Assembly (NCBI GenBank): GCA_949592205.1
Contig: CATIUR010000003.1
Location: forward strand, 146,490,759 to 146,554,758
Direction: 5' to 3'
DNA from: Helichrysum umbraculigerum
Taxonomy: Eukaryota; Streptophyta; Magnoliopsida; Asterales; Asteraceae
Length of the DNA stretch: 64,000 bases
Numbering within the stretch: the stretch's first letter is position 1; each line of letters opens with the position of its first letter. Below, one piece after another: positions 33,101 through 45,312 of the stretch. Under the pieces are notes generated by a model. It made no database searches. It had not been told where the DNA came from and saw nothing but the letters and a program-made list of their open reading frames with translations. A program made the translations under genes and the position numbers.

Positions 33101-35339
33101 TCTGGTGTGCCCATCAAGTGTTCGATGAAATGACTTAGCAAACTTTTTGGAGGCAGCCAAGTACGTATGGCCTTCACCACCTCACTCTAAACTACTATCC
33201 ACTAAAAACATTAGGTGCCTTCCAAAGTAAATTTATGTACGTGTTTAGGATATTTGCATAAAGATTTTAGTGTTCATGAGATTATGTGGTTTTCCGGTCC
33301 TTGGAGTGATTATAGTGAGTTTTATAACTCCGCTTTTGCTATGTCAGTTGGTTTACTCTATGTTATATTACTTTTTTTTTATGTGATTGCATATAATTTC
33401 CGAAATAGGAGGGTCGGCCCTTCTATTTTGTAGGTCCTTTCATCAAATTTTACCGAATTGTAAGTACTTCTCTACATCATAAGTTGATGAGGTTTCAAAG
33501 TTATGAATAAATTCGCCTAATATGTTGACCTTTTGCAATTTTTTGATGGTACGGAGTTCTTGATGTGGGTTATGTGATGAGTGTTCCTGCAATATCTCGA
33601 GCACTGATTGAGCCAATCTGAAATTTGGTCAGGTATCATAACAGAGTATATGTTTTGCCTTTCTTTTTCATTTTCCTTATTACTATGATAATAACTACAC
33701 AATAAACAAAAATTACGAAACATCACCCTGCTTTCACTAATTCACTATGTTCGACAAGTGGTATACTTTTTTAGTACGAGGTTTTTAAACAACAATTAGG
33801 CTAGAGTTATCTATAATGGGTGTGACAAAAGAAAGAAGCAAAAAAAGTGGAGACCAATTTCGAATCATATTTCAAGATATGTATCATTTTAGTTGGTATG
33901 CTTTGATTTACTGTAATTGTTTATACATCAAAGGGAAAGAAACCAAAGTCATCCTTGTATGCATCAAATTCCTTATTGTGTTTGTTACATAATTACATAT
34001 TATTAAATGATTAATTAAGTTTAAGTTTGATTGTTTGTTCCCAGATTCAGTTAAAATGGGGTGAGTGAGGTGGCCGGTTTAGGTATCGAGCAGCCCCTTA
34101 GCAGCCCCTTAACTCTACTGAGCCTACCTAGCTACCGATCAGCACCACAACTAAGGTACCCACGAGACTAGATCAGTCCCAGGTGCTTCAGGTTCATCCC
34201 AGGACAACCTCTACGCAACTCGAGCCTTCTCTCCGGTTGATAGAATCTATGCAGGCCCACTTGGACCACCTGTGGGCTCTTACCTGAGGTTCAACGGCTG
34301 CTGGAATTACAGGAATTGACTAGGCATATGTTCTTTGAAGGCGGGTCAAATGCTTATGAATGCACATCAGACTCATCAAGATGATATACAGTGATCTCTC
34401 TTGGATCCTTTTTAATGAAAAACTTGATCATCAGTTACTTTCCTCAAAGGAGATGTTAATAGCTTGAGGGGTATGTTTTCAATTTCTTTGAGCTGCAAGT
34501 AATATGTTTATGGTTTACTAATGTAAAATATGCAGTGCATTTCCATGATATATATGCATGTATCACAAACACATTCCTTTTGCAGAAATAGAATGCTCGT
34601 GTTTAATTATTTTTCCTTTATTGAAGGAAATTTCATTATAGATCAATTTGGCCACTTTTACTTGAAAGTTGGAAATATCATGTGCTTAAGGTTTTGTTAC
34701 TGTATTTTGTCTTTGTATATAGACTTCAAAGGAGAAGGAACTTGATGGAAGTTATGTGGAGCTTTAATCGAGTACTGACCCAAAGAGTTAGAGACATGGA
34801 TCTTGAATTTGTTGGTTAAGGATTGCTTGCTTGGTTTAGTGTAATTTGGATGGTACACTCTAATTGTTAGGATGTATCATTGTTGCTTCTTCAGTATATA
34901 TATACCGATAAAACATTAAAACACATATGAGCTATATTAATCTTTATCACTTGTACGTTTTTTCTTAATATCCGTTAACATAAATGCTAATACAAATGTA
35001 CTTCAAAAACGTTTGCCCGGGGCACCGCCCGGGTATTACACTAGTTAATTTGTGATAGTGATTATATATGCTCGACAGTTTTTATTTTGTACAAGAAAAA
35101 AGATCGAAGAAGAGAAAAACAACAATAGCAGCAGACTTCACCGTATTTGGCATCCTTATCCAATCAACACACCAAATTTTGGTATAACCCACGTGTTTGT
35201 TTGTTTTTTTTTTTTTTTAATATTAATCGAGTTTTCTTTTCCTTATTTAGAATTTTTTAAGAAATTTTATAAAGGTAATTTCTAGGTTGTCCATGCAATA
35301 AAATAATTGTCACCTTATAATTAACAAATCACCGTTATG

Positions 35340-35962
35340 CAGGGGCGGTACCAGAAAAAAATTTGAATGCGGGCAAAATTTAATAGTGTATGTCGGATCT
35401 GGGTCATCAACTCAATTTTTTTGCTTCAACCAAAACTATTTTAGTTGAACCAAAGTGAATTTGGTTCAACGTCAAATTCAAATTCAAATTTTTAATTACA
35501 TAGACAACATATAACATATACTCATATAATTAGCATAAATTCTAAATTGAATATGCTTTTGTTTGACATGTTTATATAGCAAAAGTGAGACATTATCATA
35601 TGTAAATTATGAAGAAAAGGAAAAAATTGTAATCATTAAGATTTATAATCTAAGAATTATGTTGATTTAAAAAAGTATTACATTGATTATATGCAATAGG
35701 AAAAAAAAGAATGATTAAACATAAAGGCGAAAAAAATAAAATTAATGTTGTAAAGAAGGATTGAACTTTAGACCTCTTAAATACCAAGTCCACTACCCAA
35801 CCACCAAGCTAAACACACTAATAACGACCATTGAAACTGTATTATATTTATTAGTTATGGGAGCAATATGCAAATTATACCAAAACCTACGGAATTTTTA
35901 TCGACTCGTAAAAATTTTGTGGGGCGGGTGCCCACCCTGCCCCCACCCTAGTACCGCCTTTG
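35340..35962. mobile_element. hAT-type MITE (623 bp)
   Basis: Flanked by the 8-bp duplication CCGTTATG (35332-35339 and 35963-35970). Termini CAGGGGCGGTACCAG and, inverted, CAAAGGCGGTACTAG. These resemble the MITE inside the Helitrons, so both probably use the same type of transposase. The inside is AT-rich without a transposase gene. Confidence 0.9.
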
Positions 35963-36073
35963 CCGTTATGTACAATATTTTTATAACGACGGTCTTAAAA
36001 GATACGTTTAGAAAAATCATTTTTTATAGAATAGTAAAAATATAAAATATTGTAATTACGTCTTGGGATTTGA

Positions 36074-36249
36074 TAACGGAAGTTATTAGGGCTTTTGTTA
36101 AGACCTTCAGACCTGCATTAAATATTGTGCTATAACCATAACTAACTTTTTGTCTCTCCTTGAATTATTTTGACCCCTGAATTTTGATAAAGGTACAAAT
36201 CTTTAATGCATGTTCGAAAGTCTTAACAAAAGCCTAAGGGTTTCCGTTA
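36074..36249. mobile_element. Foldback MITE-like inverted repeat
   Basis: Inverted ends of about 45 bp: TAACGGAAGTTATTAGGGCT on the left and TAACGGAAACCCTTAGGCTT, inverted, from the right. Both continue with TTTTGTTAAGAC. I find no clear target duplication. The surrounding 35970-36700 is AT-rich and includes the 5' flank of the next gene. Confidence 0.7.
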
Positions 36250-36702
36250 GCAAAACACGTGTTGTCTTTATGATTTTGTTATATTTTTATTTATAAAATA
36301 AAAATGCTTGTTAAACGGATGCTAGATTATATACTTAATTCTAGATATTTAAAAGTTGTAGTGACAATTATTTTAACATAATTATGGTTTGGTTATAATA
36401 CAAAAAGTTCATGTAGCATCTATCAAAACTTTCAGTTAGATAAATGTAGATAAACAATTTAAACTTATAGATTTTATTTAAAGTGAATAAGCCATCCTAA
36501 TATTTTATGAAACCAGGAAAAAATAAAATAAAAATTAATAGAGTAATAATATAATAATTATTATAATTATAATTATAATAATTATAATTAATAATAATAA
36601 AAACATGACCATTTTACCCAAACACCCCCACAGCGAAACTCTTAAACCCTAAACAATGAAACCTTGAAATTAAACTACTCGAACAACAACAAAAACCCAC
36701 AA

Positions 36703-39587
36703 ATGATTCGCCCCAAAACCCTGTATTTGCATCAAATTCGCAAACTTTTTAATCTAACACACTCCTCCCTGTATCATTCCCAAAATCCCAACCCACTATT
36801 TGAAACCCAATTAATTCCTTCCAAATCTTTGATACCCATTTCAGTTTTTAGCAAAAGCTTCTCACTTTCATCTGTATTCCAACAAGACTTTACTACACAA
36901 GAAGCAAATGACAAGTCAAAAAAGCCATTGGAAGCCTTTTTCAAAGAAGCAATTGGGTTTCAAGATAGTGAAAATGAAAAAGAGAAACTTAAGAAAAATT
37001 TGAGAACTTTGGAAGTGGAATTTAGTAAAAATAAAAAAGATTCAACTGAAGAAACTAAAAAGCTGGAAACTTTTTTTGTAGAAGCAGTTGGGTTATCAGA
37101 AAATGTTGACAAAAACTATGATCAAGAATCCGAAAAGGGTACAAAAAAGTTATCGAATTTGTTTTTGAGTGGTGATGGAAAAAGGAAGTTAAAAAGAGAG
37201 TCTAGGAGAGAAGAGCAATTGATGGAATTAAAGGAATTATCACCGGAAATGGCTATATTTGCTAAGTATTTGCATACAAAAGGGTACTTGATCAATGCAA
37301 ATTTTCTTCCAAACAATAAGTTTGATGTGTCTTGTTTTGTGAATAATTATGGGCGCGATTTCTTGAAGTTTGCGGCTGAAAAGTTTGCGAAGGATCATCG
37401 CCAAGTCTACAAGTAAGTTCAAGTTTTCTAACTTCCTGTTTATTATGAAGTAAATTTTTATCTGAAGCTTGAGCAATGAGTAAATTGTAGATAAGAATTG
37501 TTTATAACTGGTGTCTGGTGCAATGATACCCATAGTCAACTTAAGTGTTATGTGAACGGTTACGGTGATGTATTAAGACAGCCAAACAACAAATGGATAA
37601 TAAGATGGTATATTTGTCATCCTGATTGTGTCATAAACTTTTTTGTTGTCAATTAGACACCATAAATAACAAATCAGGTTAACAAATAGTAGACCAATAA
37701 GTCCATAGACTTGAAACTACAAGCTTTTTGTGTAGCTAAAGTTGTTAAATTTTAATTGTAATTCTAATCCGGATTCCTATTCGCGAGCCTTAGACAATGA
37801 GATAGATTCTAGCAGGGCAGAAGATTCAATATGTTATGTGCGAGAACAATAAAACATTTTTAGCAATTAGCATAATGCTGAATTCAGACCTTTAAGCATA
37901 AAAATGAGTATTCTTTTTAAATTTCAAAGTCAACAATAATTCCATCTGGTTACGGAAGACTTGGATAAAAATATTCTGGACTCTTATAATCACTTCCCAA
38001 GATATAGTGTTTTATCAGATAGAACTGATAGGTTATATTGTTCTTTTCTGATTTTCCTGGTTTTTGAGAAATATTTTTTCTTCATTCCTCGTCTGATGAG
38101 TGAAAACTGTTACTTTAATCTGTATTTCGGATCTATAAAACAAACAATCATCTGAATAAGGTAAGTAATTTGTACACCAATAACTTGATGTGCACACCAT
38201 AAAGTGACTATAGTTATACACACAGTACAACATCCTATATGCATGTTTGCTAAGTACGAATCACCTCACTTTAAATTAGAATCCTTACGATAGTTCCTAA
38301 ATGGTAAAACCAATATACGGGCCTCTCCATTTAGGTCGTGAAAGTATCAAGTCTCAAATGTCCAAAGCTATCAGATTCATCTTTTTCTTGACAAGATGAC
38401 CTGGAAACATGTGACTAAACCGTCACCAAAAAAAGGCCGAATGTTTTGACTTGGTCGTGCTGGATGAACCATACCAATCCTTACTGTTATTTTTGTTTGG
38501 TTACCCGCAACTAATGTTTTCTCGTGTATACATGCTTTGTTGTGCTTTGATATGTATTGACTATTGATACTATAGTCTAAGCTTTAAGTTTTTGCTGCCA
38601 AGATTATAGGAGATTGGTTGGGTGAAATAAAACATGATATTGAATCTAGAAATATAGACTTTTTGGAGATAAAAGAACTAACTTTAAGTCGATTTGAGCA
38701 CGAAAGGTTATGTGAGACCCATAATATGCTCCCTTTTTCTGTTATCTGTTACGCCTTATAACCTTTGTTGGACCATTTACCTAAGTTTTGATGACATAGG
38801 TGGTTGCCCAACGGTGATCTGAAAAAAGTAGCTCAATTTGGATGCCCTTCTCTTGGGCGGAAGACTGTTTTTTCAGCCAAGGCGATGCGCTTTTGTTTTG
38901 GGATTCGAGAAGAAACGGTTAGTCATTGTTTTCATATTGCAAGTATAGATTCTATATGAAAAGTGAGCAGAATATGAACTGTTATTCACATATTCATGGA
39001 CAACAGTATAGTATCATTCATTATTGTTGCTAAAACCAACAATTATAATCTACTCTTGTGTTTTATTGTATATATATCTTTTCCGAACGCGTCAAGGATA
39101 AAAATTGTATCTATAGACACATGCATGAACATGGCTGCGGGCTGCGGCACTGATATTACATCTTTTAAATTTCAAATACAGATTTGTTAACAATAGCCCT
39201 TAGATTATATTAGAAAGTGGTTAATGGTCGTTGGTAGTTTGTCTTGATATTAGTAATTTTTTTTAGAAAGAAGCAACACGTGTAGCAGTTAAACGTTGCC
39301 CTAAGGGCTACTGTAGTAGTTTGCTGGATTTTTTTAATCAATCTTGGTTTTATTCCATTTACTTTCAGGTATGCAACAAGTGTGCACTAAAAGAGTCCTG
39401 CAAGTTTGCGAATCAAAGTGTATGGAAGAAGGGGGTGAAGAATATGGACTTGCTTGCGGTGATGAGAGTCATAACTTTGTATGCTCTCGACTCTGTACCT
39501 AATCAACTGGAAGTTCCAGATGATGTAAAGAATGCAGCTAATCAATTGCTGAAGGAAGTCATCCGTTTAAGTGAAATTGAATCTTGA
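36703..39587 (+). CDS. Conserved plant protein of unknown function, predicted organellar
   Basis: Three exons, 36703-37412, 38800-38917 and 39369-39587, join in frame to 348 residues. ATG 36703 gives an N-terminus rich in Arg, His, Ser and Thr with almost no acidic residues (MIRPKTLYLHQIRKLFNL), typical of a mitochondrial or plastid transit peptide. Residues 65-200 are lysine- and glutamate-rich with two similar blocks (KPLEAFFKEAIGF and KLETFFVEAVGL), probably coiled coil. The C-terminal 110 residues are the conserved part: KKVAQFGCPSLGRKTVFSAK, then a Cx2Cx5C motif in VCNKCALKESCKF, then DLLAVMRVITLYALDSV. The motif suggests metal binding. I recall a similar tail after zinc fingers in some plastid VAR3/OZ1-type proteins, but I am not certain. 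Splicing is canonical. Confidence 0.8.
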
Positions 39588-40034
39588 GGTCCTTATTTGT
39601 TGATACTTGAGCAATCACTTAATTGTTACCATATGGTTCTTAATGAACACAAGAAGCCATATTTAGCAACAGGCATCACTTTTTCTTGTAGCCATGATGC
39701 CTGGCATTTGACCACGGGGTCTGAATCCAATGAATTCGTGTATTACCTTTCTGAATAGTCTGGTGAACTATGAATATTAATTTATGTACTATACTAGTTT
39801 CATTTGGATTCATCAGGTTGGTGCAAATCCAACATCGACTTGCCGGATTCGTATGACTTCCACAAGCCACATCATTGCTAGTATACATGTGACGGTTGAT
39901 GGCATGGCAATAAGTATACTAAATTTCGGGCTGTCAATTCAGATAGGTAAAATGTAAATGAATTGGTAACAAAAATGTAACTTGGTTGGATGGACTTAGT
40001 TATCAACCTTTTCAAAAAGAAAAAAAAATATAAA
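39588..40034. other. 3' flank and spacer
   Basis: Probable 3' UTR of the preceding gene followed by AT-rich spacer. The A-rich stretch at about 40015-40030 is the T-run terminator of the minus-strand tRNA gene. Confidence 0.45.
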
Positions 40035-40122
40035 TCCGACCTGCCGGATTCGAACCAGCGACCTAAGGATAACTATAACATTCGACTACAGTCCTCCGCT
40101 CTACCAACTGAGCTAAGGTCGG
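40035..40122 (-). tRNA. tRNA-Tyr (GUA), intron-containing
   Basis: The minus strand folds as a tRNA. The acceptor stem CCGACCT pairs with AGGTCGG (discriminator A at 40035). The A box is TAGCTCAGTTGGTAGAG and the B box GGTTCGAATCC. The anticodon is GTA at 40089-40087, followed by a short intron of about a dozen bases. Plant tRNA-Tyr genes carry such an intron at this place. A T-run just downstream is the Pol III terminator. The gene looks functional. Confidence 0.95.
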
Positions 40123-40534
40123 TTTATGTTCTACAATTTGATTTTAAGATATTTGTTATATGCTAATAATTGACGAATAATAGCTTGCCAGCTGGAGGTT
40201 ACATGTGATTGGACAAGGGGTGGGTCACGTGAAAGGAGATAGGCGATGGAGTCCACGTAATCAAATGCGGGGACCACATTCCCACGCCAAAATCGCCCTT
40301 AATAGTCACAAATCTCACTCGCTCCTTTTGCTTCGTAGCTGTACTCATTTATGTTGGAGTGTTTGTATATTTTGCATAGTGATAGTGAAGGGGGTTTTGG
40401 TTCTACACGTGCACCGAACTTTTGACTCGTGCAAACATACATGTGTATACTCCGGTTGACACGTGTGAATCACGCTCCCTGTTTTATCTTTTTCTTTTTG
40501 CACCCACTTTGTGGATTGGAAACAAATTGGTAGG
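40123..40534. other. Spacer left of MITE
   Basis: Mixed-composition spacer with several ACGTG and CACGTG-like boxes (for example TCACGTGAAA at about 40224). No gene recognised. Confidence 0.35.
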
Positions 40535-40717
40535 GGGAGGTGATCCCTACACCACCAATTTTTTGCCATTCACAACTAAATTTTTTGTTTGGACCCTTTT
40601 ACCCTTTGAAACCTTTAACAACCAGTGTGACTTAATAGGTTGGGAAAGGGCAAAGGGGTCCAAATAAAAAATTTGATGGTGAATGGCAAAAAATTGGTGG
40701 TGTATGGATCACCTCCC
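40535..40717. mobile_element. Foldback MITE with ~60-bp inverted ends
   Basis: The left arm GGGAGGTGATCC is followed by TACACCACCAATTTTTTGCC. The right arm is its inverted copy with a few mismatches. The arms continue through a TTTGGACCC block. A clear target duplication is not seen. Confidence 0.8.
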
Positions 40718-42120
40718 ATCGGTAAAACCTTCCTTTCAATATGTACATACACATTCTTAGAGTTATGTATCATTGTTTTATTTCTTCTGAGTTACTTTGG
40801 TATCTTTATCTGGCTTCGAGTGTTTTTGCCATCCCTAATCGGGTTCTTGTTCGGGTGATTTTGTCGTATACTCCGTATGAAAGTATTTCATGTGTGTTGT
40901 AATAACCTACTCAATAATTAATGTTTGATATATTCTCAAGATTATCTAGAATGTAAACATGATAGCAATAGTATAATAAACATGTTGTAAAGAACTTGTA
41001 AAGAATAGCATTTTAAGTTATTGAATTGTTATAGACGAATCAATCAAATGTTGTTTTACAAATTGCTTAACCTATCAGATTTAATTAGACACAATCAATC
41101 ATCTTACAGGTTTTACTTCGTCAATTTAATACGAGTAAGATTAATCCGATCGAGATCCAACGACAAACTTACGACATAACTCATATATTATCTACAACAA
41201 CGTATATTGTGTACACATGAATTCAAATGATGCTTACACCTCAATCTCTTGATTTATGAACCCTCTTGGCCTCTTGTACCTCTATGCCAAAATTTCTTTT
41301 TTTTATTCAACAAATAAATAACTACCTTAATGTTCACTTTCAAGAGTGTAGCTCAGTTAATCCGAATAGAGGACTTTGCGAATATCTATAGCTTTTTAAT
41401 ATGGACGGAAACTCTCTCAATACATATTAGTAACTAGTAGGCAACTATGATACGTGATAGGTGAACTATATAGTTAGTGGACATTCATAAAACTGCGTGA
41501 ATTTTAAAAAGGAACATTTTATCTGAGCCACATGAAGTACAAATCTTGACACGGAGAAAGTATTTCGAAAATGTGTGACCTAGTAATTCAGTGTTGCGAT
41601 CATGTTTTGCAAATGGTGTCTTAAAAAAAGTAAAAGTAACTCTGTAATTTGAATTCTGTAATAATACGGCCACATGGGCAAATTAGTCATTTCAGTTGGG
41701 ATTCGTAGTGGCAAAATCGTAACTGAACAGCAGCTTTTGACAACAACAATTCGTCAGTCTTGCTGGGCCCACAGCCCACATGTCTGGCCCACAAAAACAC
41801 TCTCTCACTTTTGTCATAAATAAATAGGGAGTATGAAATAATTAAATTTAGTTTACCATCTCTCTAGCCTTAGCTTTCCCTCTGATCACAATTCCAACTC
41901 CTTCCACCAATCACTCATTCCCGCCGATCACCCACTTCAATTCTCCGGCCACTTCAATTATTATTACTATTACTACCTGTTGTTTTCCTAAATAAACCCA
42001 AACACACCATTTATTATTAGCTAGCACACATTAATTTACTTTAATACATTTAACCAAGTTGATAATATAATCGTTGTTACACAACATCTTGGACGTGTTT
42101 TTTTTGAGGGACAGAGAGAG
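40718..42120. other. Upstream region and 5' UTR of BES1/BZR1-like gene
   Basis: AT-rich, no coding signal. Close to the gene there is a TATA-like CATAAATAAATAGGGA (about 41815-41830), then a CT-rich leader. Both fit a promoter and long 5' UTR for the gene starting at 42121. Confidence 0.45.
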
Positions 42121-43716
42121 ATGTCGGGTACGAGGATGCCGACGTGGAAGGAGAGGGAGAATAACAAGAGGAGAGAACGTCGAAGGAGAGCCATTTCTGC
42201 TAAAATATTTGCTGGTTTGAGAATGTACGGAAACTATAAACTTCCTAAACATTGTGATAACAACGAGGTACTTAAAGCACTCGCCGATGAAGCTGGTTGG
42301 ACCGTTGAATCCGATGGTACTACATATCGTAAGGTAGTATACTCCGTACTAGCTACTTTTAATATATTTTCCATATTATTTATATATTCTACAAATAATT
42401 AAATTTATTCAGTCTCGTCTTTTGGTACGATACTGCAAGTAGTGATCATGTTTCCTTAATTTGGTACTATTATAATTTTATATACTTTAGAAGTTTAGAT
42501 ATTAGTTTTCAGTAAGATGAATAATGGTACATTTTAGCAGTAAGATTTTAGTTTAGGATTTGGGTTAAACTCAAGTAATAATATTTTTTTGTTTTAAAGG
42601 ATTGATTTTTATTTTTATTTTACTTGGATCCGGCGAGTACTTTTGCATTGCTTTTGTTCGTATTTATTGTTTTCTTTCAATTGGATGCACAAATGTAAAA
42701 AGATTCCTTTCACCTACTTGTGAAAAAGACCGTTATACCCTTGTTGGTATCCTAGGATTTCATATTTTCACCGCATTTAGGCACGGAATGAGACTTATCA
42801 GTAGGGGTATTTATGACATTTACTTGTACATAATTTTTTGTTTTTGTTTTGATGTGATGTATGTTTGAAACAACAAATTCACTGATCCATAACAACTTTT
42901 AACTATGAATGCATGAAAAATATGAATAAAGTTCTGTTTTTAAAGTTATGTTGATGTTAATCTGATTATCAGGGATGCAAGCCTTTGGAGAGGATGCACA
43001 TTGGTGGTTCCGTGTCAGCGAGCCCGGGCTCATCTTACCAACCGAGCCCGTACGCTTCATGTAACCAAAGCCCGCCTTCCTCTTCAATTGCAAGTCCTAC
43101 ATCTGCATTCGGACCCACCCCTCATCCCGATTCTTTGATTCCTTGGCTCAAGAATCTCTCGTCTTCATCCTCGTCATCCAGCTCTTCCAAGCTTCCCCAT
43201 TTTCACATCCACAATGGTTCCATGAGTGCACCAGTGACCCCACCCGCGAGCTCACCAACTGCAAGATCCCCTCCTCGAATCAAAACGGGTTCCACTTGGG
43301 GTCCACAGGCACCCCACTTCCCTTACCTCCCCTCGTCGACTCCACAAAGCCCTGCTCGCCAGACGTTTCCTAACTACGACTGGTACTCTGGGAGTCGAGT
43401 CCCACAGAGTGGACCCACATCCCCAACGTTCAGTCTGGTAGCAGCAAATGTGTTTGGGTTCAAGGAAACGAATACGGTTAATGGTGGATCACGAATGTGG
43501 ACTCCTGGTCAAAGCGGGACTTGTTCTCCTGCGATTCCTTCAGGGTTTGACAACAATGCAGATATCCCAATGGCTGAGGTTGTAACCGATGAGTTCGCAT
43601 TCGGAAGAGTGAAACCGTGGGAAGGAGAGAGGATTCACGAGGAGTGCGGATGTGACGATCTCGAGCTTACTCTTGGGACATCAAAGACAAGGTGTGCGCG
43701 AATTCAAATGAATTGA
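42121..43716 (+). CDS. BES1/BZR1 homologue (BEH4-like), brassinosteroid transcription factor
   Basis: Two exons, 42121-42333 and 42973-43716, encode 318 residues. Residues 1-90 are the BZR-type DNA-binding domain ([20 protein letters not shown], then [20 protein letters not shown]), an atypical bHLH that binds E-box and BRRE sites. A Ser/Pro-rich region with many S/TxxxS sites, for GSK3-type kinases such as BIN2, follows. The intron position after TTYRK is the family's usual one. The end carries [19 protein letters not shown] and the EAR-type DLELTLG repression motif. This arrangement is closest to BEH4-like members by recall. Length and all domains are normal, and the gene looks intact. Confidence 0.93.
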
Positions 43717-44811
43717 TTCTACTTAGGGTGACACGAGTAACAAGCGTTTCTGACCAATCGTTTATGGGGACCATTTGTGATGGTAACAATCATATAATGT
43801 AAAATATCCATAATATCCCTAAATTATTGGCCAGAAAGCTTCTTATTCTTTCTCACTTAAAAAAATCTTCCCTTTTGATCTACAAACATTATTCATTTGT
43901 CATGTGTCTAATACTATTCAATTTCGCAGATAGAATGTGACCCGAAGAAGAGATGTTCGTCTAGCATTGGGCCAAATTCATGTTTTACGCACAATCTCCG
44001 TTTGTTATCTATCAAAGTATGTTATATGTATGAACAAAAGATGCAGTTGCAGTCGATTGTATTCCGAGTCTTATTTGGCAATGAATGCAGTTGTAAATGG
44101 AGTTGCAAATGTTTGTATGTATGTTGGTGTGCAAAATGATGACAATTGGTTCATGGTGAGGATCCAATGTTGGCTTTAACAGAAAGACAAACAAAAAGGG
44201 ATAGCACTACAAATTTTCATAATTGCAGATTTTTGGGTTTTGACTTTTCATCAGCCCTTTTTCATATTCAATAATCTACACATAAAGGATAAGTAAGAAG
44301 ACATGATAACAGAAACCCTAAAACAATCAAACCCAAAGTGATGGTTCAATTATGGTTGGTCATTTTTCAACTTCATTATTGACACTGTTCGGTTTTTGTT
44401 TTTTCGATCAGAATTGGAATTGAAGAGACGTCAATTAAGAATGGTCTGTATTTCATTTTTGGTTTCTCGTTCATAAGCCAAACCGAAGTGATGTTTCCAA
44501 TTATTATGACCGATGATTAGATTTACTTATTTATTGCTTTTAACTTTTCTAATAGATAGAGAAATATGATGTATCAACCAAATTTGTAGTACAGCTGCAC
44601 ACGAACCTTGTTAGTTGTTACAAAGGTGGCACTATGCAAACAAAGAACATCTTAATCATAATCATATAATAAATCAATAATTTTTTAGTTTTGTTATTTA
44701 TGCACAAATCAATCTGAGTTCAAATAACTTACTCCATATGTGCAAAAGAATCTACACAATGGGTATGAGTTTAACTGTACAAGCGACACTTAATAAAGAA
44801 CAATGAATTAT
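43717..44811. other. Convergent 3' flanks
   Basis: 3' UTR of the BES1/BZR1-like gene, then AT-rich spacer to the stop codon of the convergent FYVE gene. No other gene recognised. Confidence 0.45.
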
Positions 44812-45235
44812 TTAATACCTCTCAACTTTCATGTACAATTCTGAGAGTGCATCATAAAGAATCGCAGCAGCAGGGGGTCGAGGCAATGAACCAAGAAGAA
44901 TGTCTGATGTTTTGATAGCTGGATTACCATAAAATCTGCAATTTTCCTGTACACGTGTCGTCACCATGCTACCTTCAAGTGAACAACCAACAAAAGCACC
45001 TGCAAAGCAACCAAAACGTCAAAAGTGCAACCAGGCATCTGTTGATATCCAAGAATTTGATATGGAAAAGTGGAAGGGTTAAGCAAATTGGGTAACAAGT
45101 CAATACGGGTCATTTTTGGTGCAAGTCAAAATGGGCTGAGTTGGGTTGACCCAAAGCCCAAAACACTTGCTGTCCATTTTTTCATAAATTATCGTATGTC
45201 AAATATGAATACACTTAACTTTGCCAAGGTCTAAC

Positions 45236-45312
<77 letters not shown>

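Larger units (their letters stand above)
31810..35044 (+). mobile_element. Non-autonomous Helitron, copy 2 (3,235 bp)
   Basis: Starts TCTTATACATTG after A, ends CTAG before T, with the same terminal hairpin as copy 1. Over the shared 2.85 kb I see about a dozen differences. The extra 385 bp is a Tourist-like MITE near its 5' end plus target bases. Its 5' end is 80 bp upstream of the GGH start codon, so it probably replaced or displaced the upstream promoter or a first exon. No Rep/helicase gene. Confidence 0.88.

Noticed and set aside
43143..43373. Second frame inside the BES1/BZR1-like exon 2
   Set aside because: Out-of-frame overlap with the well-supported Ser/Pro-rich coding region.
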